Source of the DNA: JBLMZI01 sp050258755
GTDB taxonomy: Bacteria; Bacillota; Syntrophomonadia; Syntrophomonadales; DTU052
Length of the DNA stretch: 64,000 bases
Reading direction: 5' to 3'
Assembly (NCBI GenBank): GCA_050258755.1
Contig: JBLMZI010000010.1
Coordinates: 44,694-108,693, forward strand
The stretch's first letter is position 1, and each line of letters starts with the position of its first letter. Both the position numbers and the translations under genes were made by a program. Of this stretch, positions 8,236 through 17,577 are shown piece by piece. Under the pieces are notes generated by a model. It worked only from the letters and a program-made list of their open reading frames with translations, did not search any database and had not been told where the DNA came from.

Positions 8236-8646
8236 TCAAGCGCCTGGCGCGCCCAGGGTTGAAACCGGTTGGACCGAAGTGATCGTGAAGACCAGGCAGT
8301 TTTTCAGGGGAAACGTGTGATACGGCGTTCGGCCCAGCCGCTCCACCAGCCGATCGAAACGTTCCCCGCAGGTTTCGTCGGCAGTCAGGGTAACATAAAC
8401 CCGAACCCCGTTTTTGCGCCCGGCATCGTCAAAAGTCAGAACGAGAAATGCGCCTTTGCCGGTTTCCTTCAGGTTTTCGTAGGTTCGCTCAGCCCCGAAC
8501 CGGGCCATCAGAATTGTATCATCCCCGACCATCTCCAGGACCGAAATCACAGCGACGTTTACGTTATAGTCCCGATCGGTTGTGGAAAGGGTGGTTGAGG
8601 GAAGGTTTTGATTGATTAACGCGCGGGCCTGTTCGATGAGATTCAT
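8236..8646 (-). CDS. pyridoxamine 5'-phosphate oxidase-like FMN-binding protein
   Basis: ATG 8646 follows GAGGAGG by six bases, giving 136 aa. The protein shows the split-barrel pattern of this superfamily: an N-terminal helix (IEQARALINQNLPSTTLSTTD), then strands around DDTILMARFGAERTYENLKETGKGAFLVL. Members bind FMN or F420 and act on diverse substrates; anaerobes carry many of unknown role. It is convergent with the signal peptidase gene, 15 bp apart. Confidence 0.65.
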   Translation of the reverse strand: MNLIEQARALINQNLPSTTLSTTDRDYNVNVAVISVLEMVGDDTILMARFGAERTYENLKETGKGAFLVLTFDDAGRKNGVRVYVTLTADETCGERFDRLVERLGRTPYHTFPLKNCLVFTITSVQPVSTLGAPGA

Positions 8647-8790
8647 AGTCTGCCTCCTCGGGAACTGGATTGCATCATTACTGATAGTGTAACCTGGATC
8701 AGTCATTTTTTTTCCGGTGTTCGCTTAGAATAGCTCATTGGCTGGGGGATTTGCCAATAATTCATTCGAAAGATTGTGAGGGAAAATAGT

Positions 8791-9342
8791 ATGGCACCTG
8801 ATGTCTGTCCGTCATGGTTGAGTTTTACGCTCCAAAATCGCTTCCGCAGAAAGTTTCATAATCCGGATCAAATCCTGTCATCTTATATAAAAAATGGCGA
8901 TATAGCTGCGGATATCGGCTGTGGACCGGGGTTTTTCACGGGCGCTATCGCCCGCCTGGTCGGAGACCAAGGACGGGTAATTGCGGCTGACCTTCAGCCG
9001 GCGATGCTGGAACGTACCCGGAAAGTGTTGGAACAGGAAGGCATGATCGAGCGGGCCCGGTTTCACCGGTGTGAAGCCGATCGGCTGACGCTTCCGGAAC
9101 CGGTTGATTTCGCGCTTACTTTTTGGATGGTTCATGAAGTGCCGGACCCGGGGAGCTTTTTTGCCCAGATTGCGGCAGCCTTGAAACCCGGTGGGCGGGT
9201 ACTGTTTGTGGAACCGAAGATGCATGTCATGAAGAGCATGTTTGAAAAGGAAATCAAACTCGCTGAAAGAGCTGGATTAGATGCGGGCGAAAGGCCTAAA
9301 ATCAGTCTCAGCCGGGCCGTTTTACTGGTGAAGCCGTCCTGA
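8791..9342 (+). CDS. class I SAM-dependent methyltransferase
   Basis: ATG 8791 has GAGGGA nine bases upstream; the product is 183 aa. The Rossmann motif I is clear (AADIGCGPGFFTGAIARLVG), followed by the acidic end of strand 2 (VIAADLQPAML), motif IV (ALTFWMVHEVPD) and LKPGGRVLFVEPK. The fold is a methyltransferase-11/UbiE-like enzyme. The C-terminal substrate-binding part is short, and no neighbour indicates the substrate. Confidence 0.8.
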   Translation: MAPDVCPSWLSFTLQNRFRRKFHNPDQILSSYIKNGDIAADIGCGPGFFTGAIARLVGDQGRVIAADLQPAMLERTRKVLEQEGMIERARFHRCEADRLTLPEPVDFALTFWMVHEVPDPGSFFAQIAAALKPGGRVLFVEPKMHVMKSMFEKEIKLAERAGLDAGERPKISLSRAVLLVKPS

Positions 9343-9355
9343 GCAATACGATTGA

Positions 9356-9601
9356 TCAATTCGGTTCGCAGGGCTCACTCTCCATCGCGTTCCGGTATTT
9401 GGTCAGAGTCTGCACCAGATAATCTTCTATGACATACTGGTATTTCAGCGGCGTATCACCGGCGTCGACTTCGTAAAACACGTTCATTTCTCCTTGATAA
9501 CGAACCATGACCGCCTTGATCACGGCCCGGACGAACCGTCCTTCCACTTCCAGAATGACCGGATCGCCGAGGTCAAAAACGGTTTCCGCTCCGATTTGCA
9601 T
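9356..9601 (-). CDS. small hypothetical protein
   Basis: ATG 9601 lies six bases after a GGAGGTG site, giving 81 aa; longer starts are unnecessary. The sequence (MQIGAETVFDLGDPVILEVEGRF...) suggests a small beta-barrel, similar in feel to SH3-like or YodL-type domains. There are no catalytic motifs. It is convergent with the methyltransferase gene. The family is not recognised. Confidence 0.6.
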   Translation of the reverse strand: MQIGAETVFDLGDPVILEVEGRFVRAVIKAVMVRYQGEMNVFYEVDAGDTPLKYQYVIEDYLVQTLTKYRNAMESEPCEPN

Positions 9602-9727
9602 GCCAGGCACCTCCTCCAACGAATTGTTCCCTAATTCCATTGTACGCCTTCAAATTCCTCTTGAATAATTGCTCTAAACAGGATCGTTCGGGTATGCTCA
9701 AAGAAGAGATAAAAGGGGGGGTTAAGC

Positions 9728-10387
9728 ATGATGCCGAGAGTGATCGTCCATATCGAAACCAGCCTTGACGGCTGCATTGAAGGGTTTCGGCTTGACGAGG
9801 TGATGTACTACGAGCTTGCGGCCCACTTTAAAGCGGACATGGTTCTAGTGGGCGCGGACACGCTGCTTGATGCCGCGGGCGATGCCGGTCCCGAAGAACC
9901 GGACGATTATTTTAAACCAACCGGCAAGCCGGAATGGGCGCCTTACTGGGTGGTGCCCGACAGCCGGGGACGGGTCAAAAACCTGCACCTCTTCCGCCGG
10001 TTCAATTTTTGCCGGGACGTCATTGTTTTAGTCTCTGAAACCACACCGAAAGAGCACCTGGAATACTTGTCGGAACGCGATTATGATTACATTATTGCCG
10101 GGAAGGATCATGTCGATTATATTGACACATTTGCAATCTTGAACGAACGGTACGAGACCCGGACGATCCGGGTTGATTCCGGGGGAACGCTGGCTGCATG
10201 CCTCATCAAGGATAAACTGGTGACCGATATCAGTATCCTGCTGGCGCCGGCCGTGGCAGGGCGTCCGGACCGGACCGCGTTTCGAAGCCTGCAGCTGGAT
10301 AAGGTTGGGCCGCTGGATCTTGAGTTGATGCACGTTGAAAAAATGCCCCGGGGTTTTGTCTGGCTCCATTACAAGGTGGAGGATTAG
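9728..10387 (+). CDS. RibD C-terminal/dihydrofolate reductase-like protein
   Basis: This 219-aa protein matches the RibD_C fold: VIVHIETSLDGCIEGF at the start (the family's conserved SxDG), ADMVLVGADTLL, then GGTLAACLIKDKLVTDISILLAPAVAGRP toward the end. RibD_C proteins reduce a ribosylamino-pyrimidine with NADPH in riboflavin synthesis; stand-alone copies often have other roles. AAAAGGGGGG stands upstream of the ATG. Its stop overlaps the end of the convergent gene at 10384 by four bases. Other riboflavin genes are absent. Confidence 0.75.
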   Translation: MMPRVIVHIETSLDGCIEGFRLDEVMYYELAAHFKADMVLVGADTLLDAAGDAGPEEPDDYFKPTGKPEWAPYWVVPDSRGRVKNLHLFRRFNFCRDVIVLVSETTPKEHLEYLSERDYDYIIAGKDHVDYIDTFAILNERYETRTIRVDSGGTLAACLIKDKLVTDISILLAPAVAGRPDRTAFRSLQLDKVGPLDLELMHVEKMPRGFVWLHYKVED

Positions 10388-10641
10388 GGCAGAAACGTTA
10401 CCGGGATCGCAAGCTGGCGAAGAACCTCGCGCAGTTCCGGAAGGCATTCCGGGGTGGTATGAAAGATTAAGAGCCCCAATTTGGGGTCCACTTCGGCCGG
10501 GTAAGCCAGATGACCATGTCCCTGAAACAAGGCCATGAACAAATGAAGCTCGGCCGGAGCCACCTGAACCCGCAGGGCGTAGCCCGGCCGCGGATCCGGT
10601 GCCGCAGAGCCGATTCGGTTGTCTCCTCGATAGCGGGTCAT
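10384..10641 (-). CDS. DUF4911-like small protein
   Basis: From ATG 10641 the product is 85 aa. The central part (YALRVQVAPAELHLFMALFQGHGHLAYP) and the end (LLIFHTTPECLPELREVLRQL) resemble DUF4911, a Bacillota family with a ferredoxin-like alpha/beta fold often near protein-quality or redox genes. A GTG five codons earlier is possible, but the AAGGAG site would then touch it. The function is unknown. Confidence 0.65.
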   Translation of the reverse strand: MTRYRGDNRIGSAAPDPRPGYALRVQVAPAELHLFMALFQGHGHLAYPAEVDPKLGLLIFHTTPECLPELREVLRQLAIPVTFLP

Positions 10642-10839
10642 TCGCGCTTTATACACTCCTTGACAAGTCTGATGACGGTTTCCTTATTCGTTGATGATAC
10701 GTGGCGTTCTCATTATTGTAATTCAGTTGCGCCCAATTAAGAAACCGTTGGTGCGAGAAGAGAAAAATCGCCGGGAAACACAAGAAACCGGGCGGTTGGT
10801 GTGATAATGTTAAGAAGATAAAAGAAAACACACATACCA

Positions 10840-12693
10840 ATGAATGTGAAACGAGGTATGCCAACTGTGCATAAAAAGACCGAAAAATCCCCGGTAAACA
10901 AGGAAATTGACGCGTTTTTAGCCTCGTGTCCGGTGCATGATCCGCCGGGTGAATCCGCATGTCCCTGCGGCAGCAAATTGACGTTTGCCAATTGCTGCAG
11001 GAAAAACCGCCGCCGTTTTCGGATCGCCTGGGCGACTGACCACGGGGTGCCGGCTGTGTTTCCGGAAGCCGAGCTTCGGGCCCGGGCCCAGGACTTGCTT
11101 CGCTTGATGACGCGGCGGCCGCCGAAGAACGATCTGCGCCAGAGCCTGGAGTATACGCGGGAACTGCTGCGCAAGTATGACCGGCTGATGGCCTTGTTTG
11201 TCGGCCAGACCAGCTGCCGGCGCGGCTGTGACGCGTGCTGTTACTACGATGTCAGCACCAGCCACCTGGAGATCGAACTGATTCGCGACTACGCCCGGGA
11301 GCGCCTGGAAAAGCCGGTTCTTCGCGCGATTCAGCGCCGGATTGAGGATCAGAAGAGCCACTACATCAAAGAATCCGCTCGTCCGCAAAGCCAGGGCAAG
11401 GAATACCGGAAATTCGCCGCCTATTATCAAAAACATCTCCCATGCCCGTTCCTATCCGAAAAACGGGAATGCTTGGTTTATCCGGTCCGCCCCTTTACCT
11501 GCCGTTCTCATTCCGCGATCTCAGATGCAGATCGGTGCTCAAAAGGCGGCGGAATTGAATTGCTGGACCTTATGGGCCTGTCCGATCGAATTAGGGATCT
11601 TCTGGTTGAAGCGGCCCGCGCGGCTGAGGGCCCGACCCGATGGGAGCATGTCGGTCTCTGGTTCCCGTTCGGCGTGACGCCCAGAAAAGGGGAAGGCAAT
11701 CAGGAAGCGAAGGCCGATGCAAAAAGCCCGAATATCCAAGGAGGTGCCGATACAGTGCCAAAAAAACCAGGGAAGACCGGACCCCAGAGCTCTGCAACCA
11801 AACCGGGCCCCAAACGTATACCAAAAATACTGCGTGATCCGGAGGTGCCGGCCGACTGGAAACCGCGCGGCGGCGCCGCGCCGATGGGTAAAGAAAAAAC
11901 AGCCGGACGGGGCAAACCCGCGGTTGGTAAATCCGCCAGCGGCAAACCATCAGCAGGCAAGTCCGCGGCCGGGACCGGCGCGGGCACCTCATATGCCGGG
12001 AAAAGCAAACCCGCAGGCGTTCCCGGTGCGCATGGAGCGGCCAAACCCGGTAAGCCCCCGGCGGCAAGACCTGCCGGTCTGGGCGGCACTGCGGCAAAGC
12101 CCGGAGCTAAACCGGCTGCGTTTGCGAAAAGCGATCATCCTAAGGCAGGACCGCAGGGAGCCCCGGCAGGAGCCAGAAGGCCGGCCGGAACAGGCGCGGG
12201 CACCTCATATGCCGGAAAAAGCAAACCCGCAGGCGTTCCCGGTGCGCATGGAGCGACCAAACCTGGTAAGCCCCCGGCGGCAAGACCTGCCGGTCTGGGC
12301 GGCACTGCGGCAAAGCCCGGAGCCAAACCGGCTGCGTTTGCGAAAAGCGATCGTCCCAAGGCAGGACCGCAGGGAGCCCCGGTAGGAGCCAGAAGGCCGG
12401 CCGCGGGCGGAGCAGCGGCACCAAAAATGACGGCTGGCAGTCCGGTTAGCGGAAAAAGGCCATCCACGACGGGCATCTCGTCCGGGCCGAAACCGCCCAC
12501 CCGAGGGGGCACCGGCACACCAAGGCCAGCGAAACCGGGTGTGCCCGGCGGACCGAAGCGGACCGGCGCGTCACCATCGGCAAAAGGACCCAATCGCCCA
12601 GCCGGAGCCCCGTCTGGGAGCCGAGGGAAAGGAACCGCCGGAAAGCCTTATGGAAAACCGGCGTCCAGCGGTAAACCGCGCGGCAAACGATAA
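10840..12693 (+). CDS. SEC-C and YkgJ-type metal-chelating protein with long repetitive basic tail
   Basis: The protein is 617 aa from ATG 10840; starts at 10858 or GTG 10867 are also possible. Residues about 41-53 (CPCGSKLTFANCC) are a SEC-C zinc motif. Residues about 125-245 have the YkgJ/zinc-iron-chelating pattern (CRRGCDACCYYD; CPFLSEKRECLVYPVRPFTCR). From about residue 285 the chain becomes Ala/Gly/Pro/Lys-rich, low in hydrophobics and probably disordered. It contains a 72-residue exact-length tandem duplication encoded at 11967-12398. The positively charged tail could bind nucleic acid or ribosomes. The core is likely involved in metal handling or oxidative demethylation-type chemistry. 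Confidence 0.75.
   Translation: MNVKRGMPTVHKKTEKSPVNKEIDAFLASCPVHDPPGESACPCGSKLTFANCCRKNRRRFRIAWATDHGVPAVFPEAELRARAQDLLRLMTRRPPKNDLRQSLEYTRELLRKYDRLMALFVGQTSCRRGCDACCYYDVSTSHLEIELIRDYARERLEKPVLRAIQRRIEDQKSHYIKESARPQSQGKEYRKFAAYYQKHLPCPFLSEKRECLVYPVRPFTCRSHSAISDADRCSKGGGIELLDLMGLSDRIRDLLVEAARAAEGPTRWEHVGLWFPFGVTPRKGEGNQEAKADAKSPNIQGGADTVPKKPGKTGPQSSATKPGPKRIPKILRDPEVPADWKPRGGAAPMGKEKTAGRGKPAVGKSASGKPSAGKSAAGTGAGTSYAGKSKPAGVPGAHGAAKPGKPPAARPAGLGGTAAKPGAKPAAFAKSDHPKAGPQGAPAGARRPAGTGAGTSYAGKSKPAGVPGAHGATKPGKPPAARPAGLGGTAAKPGAKPAAFAKSDRPKAGPQGAPVGARRPAAGGAAAPKMTAGSPVSGKRPSTTGISSGPKPPTRGGTGTPRPAKPGVPGGPKRTGASPSAKGPNRPAGAPSGSRGKGTAGKPYGKPASSGKPRGKR
11967..12398 (+). repeat. 216-bp in-frame tandem duplication inside the repetitive tail
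   Basis: Copy one (about 11967-12182) and copy two (about 12183-12398) are nearly identical at DNA level, including silent positions, so the duplication is recent. Each copy encodes 72 residues, and the unit keeps the reading frame. Confidence 0.85.
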
Positions 12694-12719
12694 TCGATGC
12701 AACAAGCAGGTGAGACCCA

Positions 12720-13292
12720 ATGCCAAACTGGAAATTGATTAATGATTGTGTGCAGGAATTGATCGAAGTTTTTCCACGGCTGGATTCCGGCTTGAATCTG
12801 GTTCAACGCTGCGTTGAGGATGAGTTCGAAGTGGATTGCCCGGATCTGATTCCAGCCATGCGGGCATCGTACCAGGAATTCGGCATCTGGCTGGCCGATG
12901 TGTTTCAGGAGGAACCGCTGCCGGCCGGCATCGTCGCCCTGAACTTGGGGTTGTTCGAGAATTCCGGCGGCATTCAGCTGTACGTGTCCGGTGCCCAGAC
13001 CTGGGAACCGGATGATCCGGAATGGGCACACGATATGATCTACTGGCCGGAAAACCGTCACGCGCCAAGCGGCCTGCTGGGCCGGATTTTTGATGAGGCT
13101 GAACTCGATGAAGATGCTTGTCTGTATCTCGGACTGGCTGCGGTGATCGTGTTTACCCTGGAACTGGCCCGGGAAAAGCCGGATCTCTTTGATGCGGACA
13201 CGCTCTTCGTCTGCACCGGGTACGATGACGGAGAACTCTACAGCTTCGGCAGAATCAACCCGACCGGAATCGAGCCTTTGATCGAGGATTAG
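12720..13292 (+). CDS. hypothetical acidic protein
   Basis: This 190-aa, strongly acidic protein starts at ATG 12720, 26 bp after the repetitive-tail gene, with an AGGTGAG site. It is soluble, with many Asp/Glu and aromatic residues (WPENRHAPSGLLGRIFDEAELDEDACLYLGLAAVIVFTLELA) and no recognisable motif. Adjacency to a highly basic protein raises the possibility of a complex or a chaperone pair; that is inference only. A terminator follows. Confidence 0.65.
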   Translation: MPNWKLINDCVQELIEVFPRLDSGLNLVQRCVEDEFEVDCPDLIPAMRASYQEFGIWLADVFQEEPLPAGIVALNLGLFENSGGIQLYVSGAQTWEPDDPEWAHDMIYWPENRHAPSGLLGRIFDEAELDEDACLYLGLAAVIVFTLELAREKPDLFDADTLFVCTGYDDGELYSFGRINPTGIEPLIED

Positions 13293-13325
13293 GGCTGGTC
13301 ATCTGTTTGTTCAATAAAGAAAACT

Positions 13326-13374
13326 AGGGACCTTGATTGTCAGCAAAGAGCGGATCAGGGTCCCTGATATTTTT
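13326..13374. terminator. bidirectional terminator between convergent genes
   Basis: The 12-bp arms AGGGACCTTGAT (13326-13337) and ATCAGGGTCCCT (13354-13365), with one wobble pair, are followed by a T-run on the plus strand. Confidence 0.75.
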
Positions 13375-13393
13375 ACTCCGGCATCCAGGAAGA

Positions 13394-14749
13394 CTACATC
13401 CGCATGCCCATTCGAACTGTAAAAGTAAGATAATTTACGATGCCGAAAAGGGCGATGATCGTCATATATGGCAGTACGACCGGAAACAGCTTCGCGTTCG
13501 GATAACGATGCCGGGCAATGCGGTATACCGTGTACAGCGAGCCCAGCATGCCTAGAATGACCAGAGTATACTGCATCATCTCAATGACCGGGTCGGAAAT
13601 AATTCTCATTGACCCCATTGGCATAGACATGCCGAACAATCCCATCGTCGTAAAATAAACGGCCTTTCCCTCCGCAAGCAGGTGGAAGAGATTATGAGCC
13701 ATGTGTGCCGCCAGGTCCAGCGGAATGACCGCATAGCCGAAGTGAGTGAAGGCGGTACGGCAGGTGTCGCCGGTAAATTGTTTCGAGACCGCTGCAGCTG
13801 CAAACAGAATGAGTACCGGTGCCGCCATCGCGGCGAGGAAAAGCAGGGTAAAAGCCGTATTCGTATGATGAATCCCGGTTGTCCGTTCAATCCACTGCAG
13901 TAATTCCGGATAAAAATCCAGCATGGTGATGTTCTGGATCAGAACAATCCCTACGATCACGAGGGCCAGAAACGCTTCTTCGAATCGCGTCCGGGTCATG
14001 TCCCAGAATTCGCTGGTCGGAATACGCGGAGAAAGCCGTATGGAATCATGGGTACAGGTTTTTACGCAATTCGCGCACAGATTGCAGTTTGCGTTCGTCG
14101 TCATCGTCATCGGGAATTCGAACATTGGGCATCCCGGCACTTTCGCGGTGCCTGTGAAGCAATCCTTGGTCTTGCACGTGCGGCAGATTGCCTGGTCGGC
14201 GCGCAGTTCAAGCATGCCGGCCCGGGAGTAGTTGCCCGAAAGACTTCCCAGGAAGCACAGATACCGGCACCAGGTCCTGCGTTCGAACAAGGTGGCAATT
14301 ACCAGCACCGAACCGGTAATCATCAGCAATAGGACGCCGGTACCGCGCGGATTTTCTACAATTCCCCAGATGTGATCGCCCCACGTGATCAGCAGGAAGG
14401 TTATATCAATAATCCATAATCCGTAGGTTTTGATGAATTGAGGCACTTTGCGGTTCGCGCCCCAGAGTGTTTGAACTTTGTCGCTAAGCCAACCGAAGGG
14501 GCAGATGGCGCACCAGAAACGCCCGAGCAAGAAAAACAGGAGCGGGATAAGCGGCCACCAGATAACCCAGGTGGCAGCGCTGCCGAAGTTTTCATCCGGC
14601 GCGGAAGGCCCGAACAGCGTTTCAAGCGTAATCAGGGCAAAAACAACAACGGCTGCCCATTGAAACAACGCGGGATACAAGCGGTTTTTCAGCAGTCCTT
14701 TGATCCACCGCTGGTTCAGTAAATTCAAAGGCTTTTGATGAAACGACAT
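13394..14749 (-). CDS. NapH/CcoG-like membrane polyferredoxin
   Basis: ATG 14749 (after GAGGA) gives 451 aa. About eight membrane segments alternate with Cys motifs: CAICPFGW and CRYLCFLG on membrane helices, CRTCKTKDC with CPMFEFP, and a 4Fe-4S motif CNLCANCVKTCTH in the soluble part. This matches NapH/CcoG-type membrane proteins that pass electrons from quinols to Fe-S or copper centres. The two conserved CxxxCP-type motifs identify the family. No terminal reductase is adjacent, so the acceptor is unknown. The upstream 80 codons of the open frame lack a ribosome binding site and are not used. Confidence 0.8.
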   Translation of the reverse strand: MSFHQKPLNLLNQRWIKGLLKNRLYPALFQWAAVVVFALITLETLFGPSAPDENFGSAATWVIWWPLIPLLFFLLGRFWCAICPFGWLSDKVQTLWGANRKVPQFIKTYGLWIIDITFLLITWGDHIWGIVENPRGTGVLLLMITGSVLVIATLFERRTWCRYLCFLGSLSGNYSRAGMLELRADQAICRTCKTKDCFTGTAKVPGCPMFEFPMTMTTNANCNLCANCVKTCTHDSIRLSPRIPTSEFWDMTRTRFEEAFLALVIVGIVLIQNITMLDFYPELLQWIERTTGIHHTNTAFTLLFLAAMAAPVLILFAAAAVSKQFTGDTCRTAFTHFGYAVIPLDLAAHMAHNLFHLLAEGKAVYFTTMGLFGMSMPMGSMRIISDPVIEMMQYTLVILGMLGSLYTVYRIARHRYPNAKLFPVVLPYMTIIALFGIVNYLTFTVRMGMRM

Positions 14750-15041
14750 GACGCAATCCTCAGCTTTCTTTGTTTCTAGTAATCTCAAACCCGTGACGAC
14801 GCGCTTTGACAAGATTACACCCCCTTCATTGCAAGACGCGTGCCTGGGGATCGGTTTTTCCGTTCGAAGGTTTTCGGACCTCAAACAGAATCGGTAATCG
14901 GGAATTTCTGGCTGGTTTTTGGCATGGGGGCAGCGGATCACAAATGGGGCAAATCACACGGCTATCGGGCCTTTTCCCACAGTGGGGCGGAAACGCTATA
15001 ATAGATCATATGACTTCACAGGCAAAGGAACGGTTGCTGCG

Positions 15042-16976
15042 ATGAATCTCCTGGCAATGGAACACGTGGTCAAAGGGTTTGGCCTCAAACAATTGCTCCG
15101 GGATGTGAGCTTTGGCATAGAAGAGGGTGAAAAGATCGGTCTGCTTGGCAAGAACGGCTCCGGCAAATCGACCTTTTTAAAACTGGCTGCTGGCCTGGAC
15201 GAGCCGGATGGAGGCACTATCGCCTGGTCGAAAAACCTCCGGATCGAATACCTGCCTCAGAATCCGGCCTACGATCCGAACGCGACCGTTATTGAAACCG
15301 TGCTGACCGGAGATACTCCGGCAATGAGGGTCTTGAAGCGCTACCACGCGGTCATGCGGGAGCTTGATTTTCGCCCCGATGACCGGTCGCTGCATAAGGA
15401 AATGACCCACTTGTCCCAGGAATTGGACGCCATGCACGCCTGGTCCCTGGAAAGCGAAGCCCAGACCGTGCTTACCCGGCTTGGGATTACCGGGTTCGAC
15501 GAGCGGATGGCGGTATTGTCCGGCGGGCAGCGGAAAAGGGTCGCGCTTGCGGCCGCCTTGATGAACCCAGCGGATCTACTCATTCTGGACGAGCCGACCA
15601 ACCACCTGGATAACCTGGCGATTGACTGGCTCGAAAAGCACCTGCGCAGCTTCACCGGGGCCTTGCTGATGGTCACCCATGACCGCTATTTCCTGCAGCG
15701 GGTTGCCAATCGCATCGCCGAAATTGAAAACGGCCAGATGTACAGCTACCCGGGCAACTATGCCGTCTATCTGGAGCGGAAGCTGGAGCGTGAGGAAATG
15801 GCGGCTGCTTCCGAAAAGAAGCGGGAGAGTGTCCTGCGCAAAGAGCTGGCCTGGGTGCAAAAAGGGCCCAGGGCGCGAACCACGAAGCAGAAAGCGAGAA
15901 TCGACCGGTACGAAAACCTGGTGGAAGAACACCAGACCAACCGGACGGACACGGCGGTTGTGCAGATGGCTTCTACCGCCAGCCGCCTGGGGAAAAAGAC
16001 CATCATTGTGGAAAACGTATCGCATGGATATGGCCAGGATTCATTGGTTTCAGGCTACTCAACCATTCTGGCGCAGGACGAGCGTTTGGGGATTGTCGGA
16101 CCCAACGGCATCGGCAAAACCACTCTGCTCAAACTGATCATGGGTGAAATAACGCCCGAGCAAGGAACGGTCGACATCGGGCCGACGGTGAAAATCGGCT
16201 ATTTTCCACAGGAAAGCAATGACCTGCCTGAGAGCATGCGGGTTATTGACTATATCCGGGAAGCCGGGGAATACCTGCAGGCGGGCAAACGCAACCTGAG
16301 CGCGTCGCAGATGCTGGAGACCTTTTTGTTTCCATCCGCCGCCCAGTGGAACCTGATTGCCAATTTGTCCGGGGGCGAGCGGCGGCGGCTGCATTTGCTG
16401 CGCATTTTGATGGGCGCCCCGAACGTGCTGTTATTTGACGAGCCGGGGAACGATCTGGATATCGAAACCTTGACTATCCTGGAGGATTACCTGGACGACT
16501 TCCCCGGCGCGGTGGTCGCCGTCTCCCACGATCGTTTTTTCCTGGATCGGATTGCGGACCGGATTCTTGCGTTTCAGAGCCAGGGCAGGACGAAGGAATA
16601 TCCAGGCAATTACACTGACTATGCCGCGTTCGCGGCCGCGGAAGTCTCGGAAAAGACAGTACCGGTTCGTGAAGACAAGTCGGTTGATCCAGGACGGAAC
16701 CAGGAAAAAGAAAAAGCCAAACCGTTAAAATTCACCTTCAACGAACAGCGCGAATACGAGGAAATAGACAGCCGAGTCGAGGCAGCCGAGCACGAGCTGC
16801 AGGCTTTCCGGGAAGCCATTGAGCAGTCAGCCAGCGATTACCAGCGGCTGCAGGAACTCCTGGCCGAACGGGAGGCTGCCGAACACCGTCTGGATGAACT
16901 GCTTGAGCGCTGGACGTATTTGAATGAACTGGCGGAAACCATTGAAAAACAGAAGGCTGAAAAAGACGCCAGGTAA
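15042..16976 (+). CDS. uup: ABC-F ATPase, Uup type
   Basis: ATG 15042 has AAAGGA upstream and a TATAAT at 14997-15002. The 644-aa protein has two soluble ABC domains: Walker A GKNGSGKST (residue about 36) and GPNGIGKTT (about 355); signatures LSGGQRKR and LSGGERRR; Walker B LILDEPTNHLD and LLFDEPGNDLD. The second has Gly where Thr is usual. There is no membrane domain. The C-terminal 80 residues are a coiled coil (SRVEAAEHELQAFREAIEQ) typical of Uup, which binds DNA or the ribosome and handles branched DNA or stalled ribosomes. The longer in-frame extension upstream lacks any ribosome binding site. Confidence 0.9.
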   Translation: MNLLAMEHVVKGFGLKQLLRDVSFGIEEGEKIGLLGKNGSGKSTFLKLAAGLDEPDGGTIAWSKNLRIEYLPQNPAYDPNATVIETVLTGDTPAMRVLKRYHAVMRELDFRPDDRSLHKEMTHLSQELDAMHAWSLESEAQTVLTRLGITGFDERMAVLSGGQRKRVALAAALMNPADLLILDEPTNHLDNLAIDWLEKHLRSFTGALLMVTHDRYFLQRVANRIAEIENGQMYSYPGNYAVYLERKLEREEMAAASEKKRESVLRKELAWVQKGPRARTTKQKARIDRYENLVEEHQTNRTDTAVVQMASTASRLGKKTIIVENVSHGYGQDSLVSGYSTILAQDERLGIVGPNGIGKTTLLKLIMGEITPEQGTVDIGPTVKIGYFPQESNDLPESMRVIDYIREAGEYLQAGKRNLSASQMLETFLFPSAAQWNLIANLSGGERRRLHLLRILMGAPNVLLFDEPGNDLDIETLTILEDYLDDFPGAVVAVSHDRFFLDRIADRILAFQSQGRTKEYPGNYTDYAAFAAAEVSEKTVPVREDKSVDPGRNQEKEKAKPLKFTFNEQREYEEIDSRVEAAEHELQAFREAIEQSASDYQRLQELLAEREAAEHRLDELLERWTYLNELAETIEKQKAEKDAR

Positions 16977-17000
16977 GTATCAAAGGGAAGGATTGATCCG

Positions 17001-17171
17001 ATGAAGCTGCTTTTTATCGTTCTGCTGATTGTCGGGGCGTATTATGCGGTCCGGCAGTATTCCTCCGAAAACCGCTTCGAATGTGATCGCTGTGCCTGGG
17101 ATCACAGCTCGGCCTGCCGCAATCCCCGGCGGCCAAACGCAAGGAACTGCCCGGATTTTCGCCCGCGGTAA
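17001..17171 (+). CDS. 56-aa membrane-anchored Cys-rich mini-protein
   Basis: A ribosome site (GGGAAGGA) stands ten bases before ATG 17001, 24 bp after the Uup gene, so the two are probably co-transcribed. Residues 3-15 are a hydrophobic anchor (LLFIVLLIVGAYY). The remainder is polar with four Cys (CDRC, then AC and NC), ending in DFRPR, resembling a small zinc or redox knuckle. It is a real-looking gene, but its family is unknown to me. Confidence 0.65.
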   Translation: MKLLFIVLLIVGAYYAVRQYSSENRFECDRCAWDHSSACRNPRRPNARNCPDFRPR

Positions 17172-17577
17172 TCCAGGCCTGGCTGACGTTGCCAAACCTG
17201 CCAGGCGAAATCTTGTGTGCTTGATGTCCCGCATACACTGTTCAAACCTTCCGCAAGCGCTCCAATGACAAACCAGGCGATGGTACTTGCCGTTTTTCGG
17301 TGTTAACACCCCACCGTAGCAACCTGATACCGGGCCGCATAGTCTAGACTATCTGCTGCATCAAGCTGGTTTTTTTGCTCAAGAATAATTCAGAATATTA
17401 CGACAATAATAGTAAGCCGGGGTATCCCCCGGGTGATGCAGCAGCGGTTTCGGTGGAAAGAGAAAAGGAACCAATCGAGGATTTTCGGTGACTTCAGGAT
17501 GATTGGAGGACGCCCGGTGACGGTTTGGAACCTGACCGACCCGTAAGGCGTAAAGCACGGAAGCGAGGTGAACGGTA
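17172..17577 (+). other. intergenic region, about 400 bp, no gene seen
   Basis: Both strands lack a convincing coding frame. Several GC-rich hairpins are present, for example CCGGGGTAT / CCCCCGG near 17418-17432. The last 100 bases before the mini-gene at 17578 could form a structured leader, but I match it to no known riboswitch. Confidence 0.5.

Noticed and set aside
10918..12593. Several long frames antisense to or out of frame with the SEC-C/YkgJ gene
   Set aside because: They are caused by the high GC and repetitive tail; none has a ribosome site or known motif.
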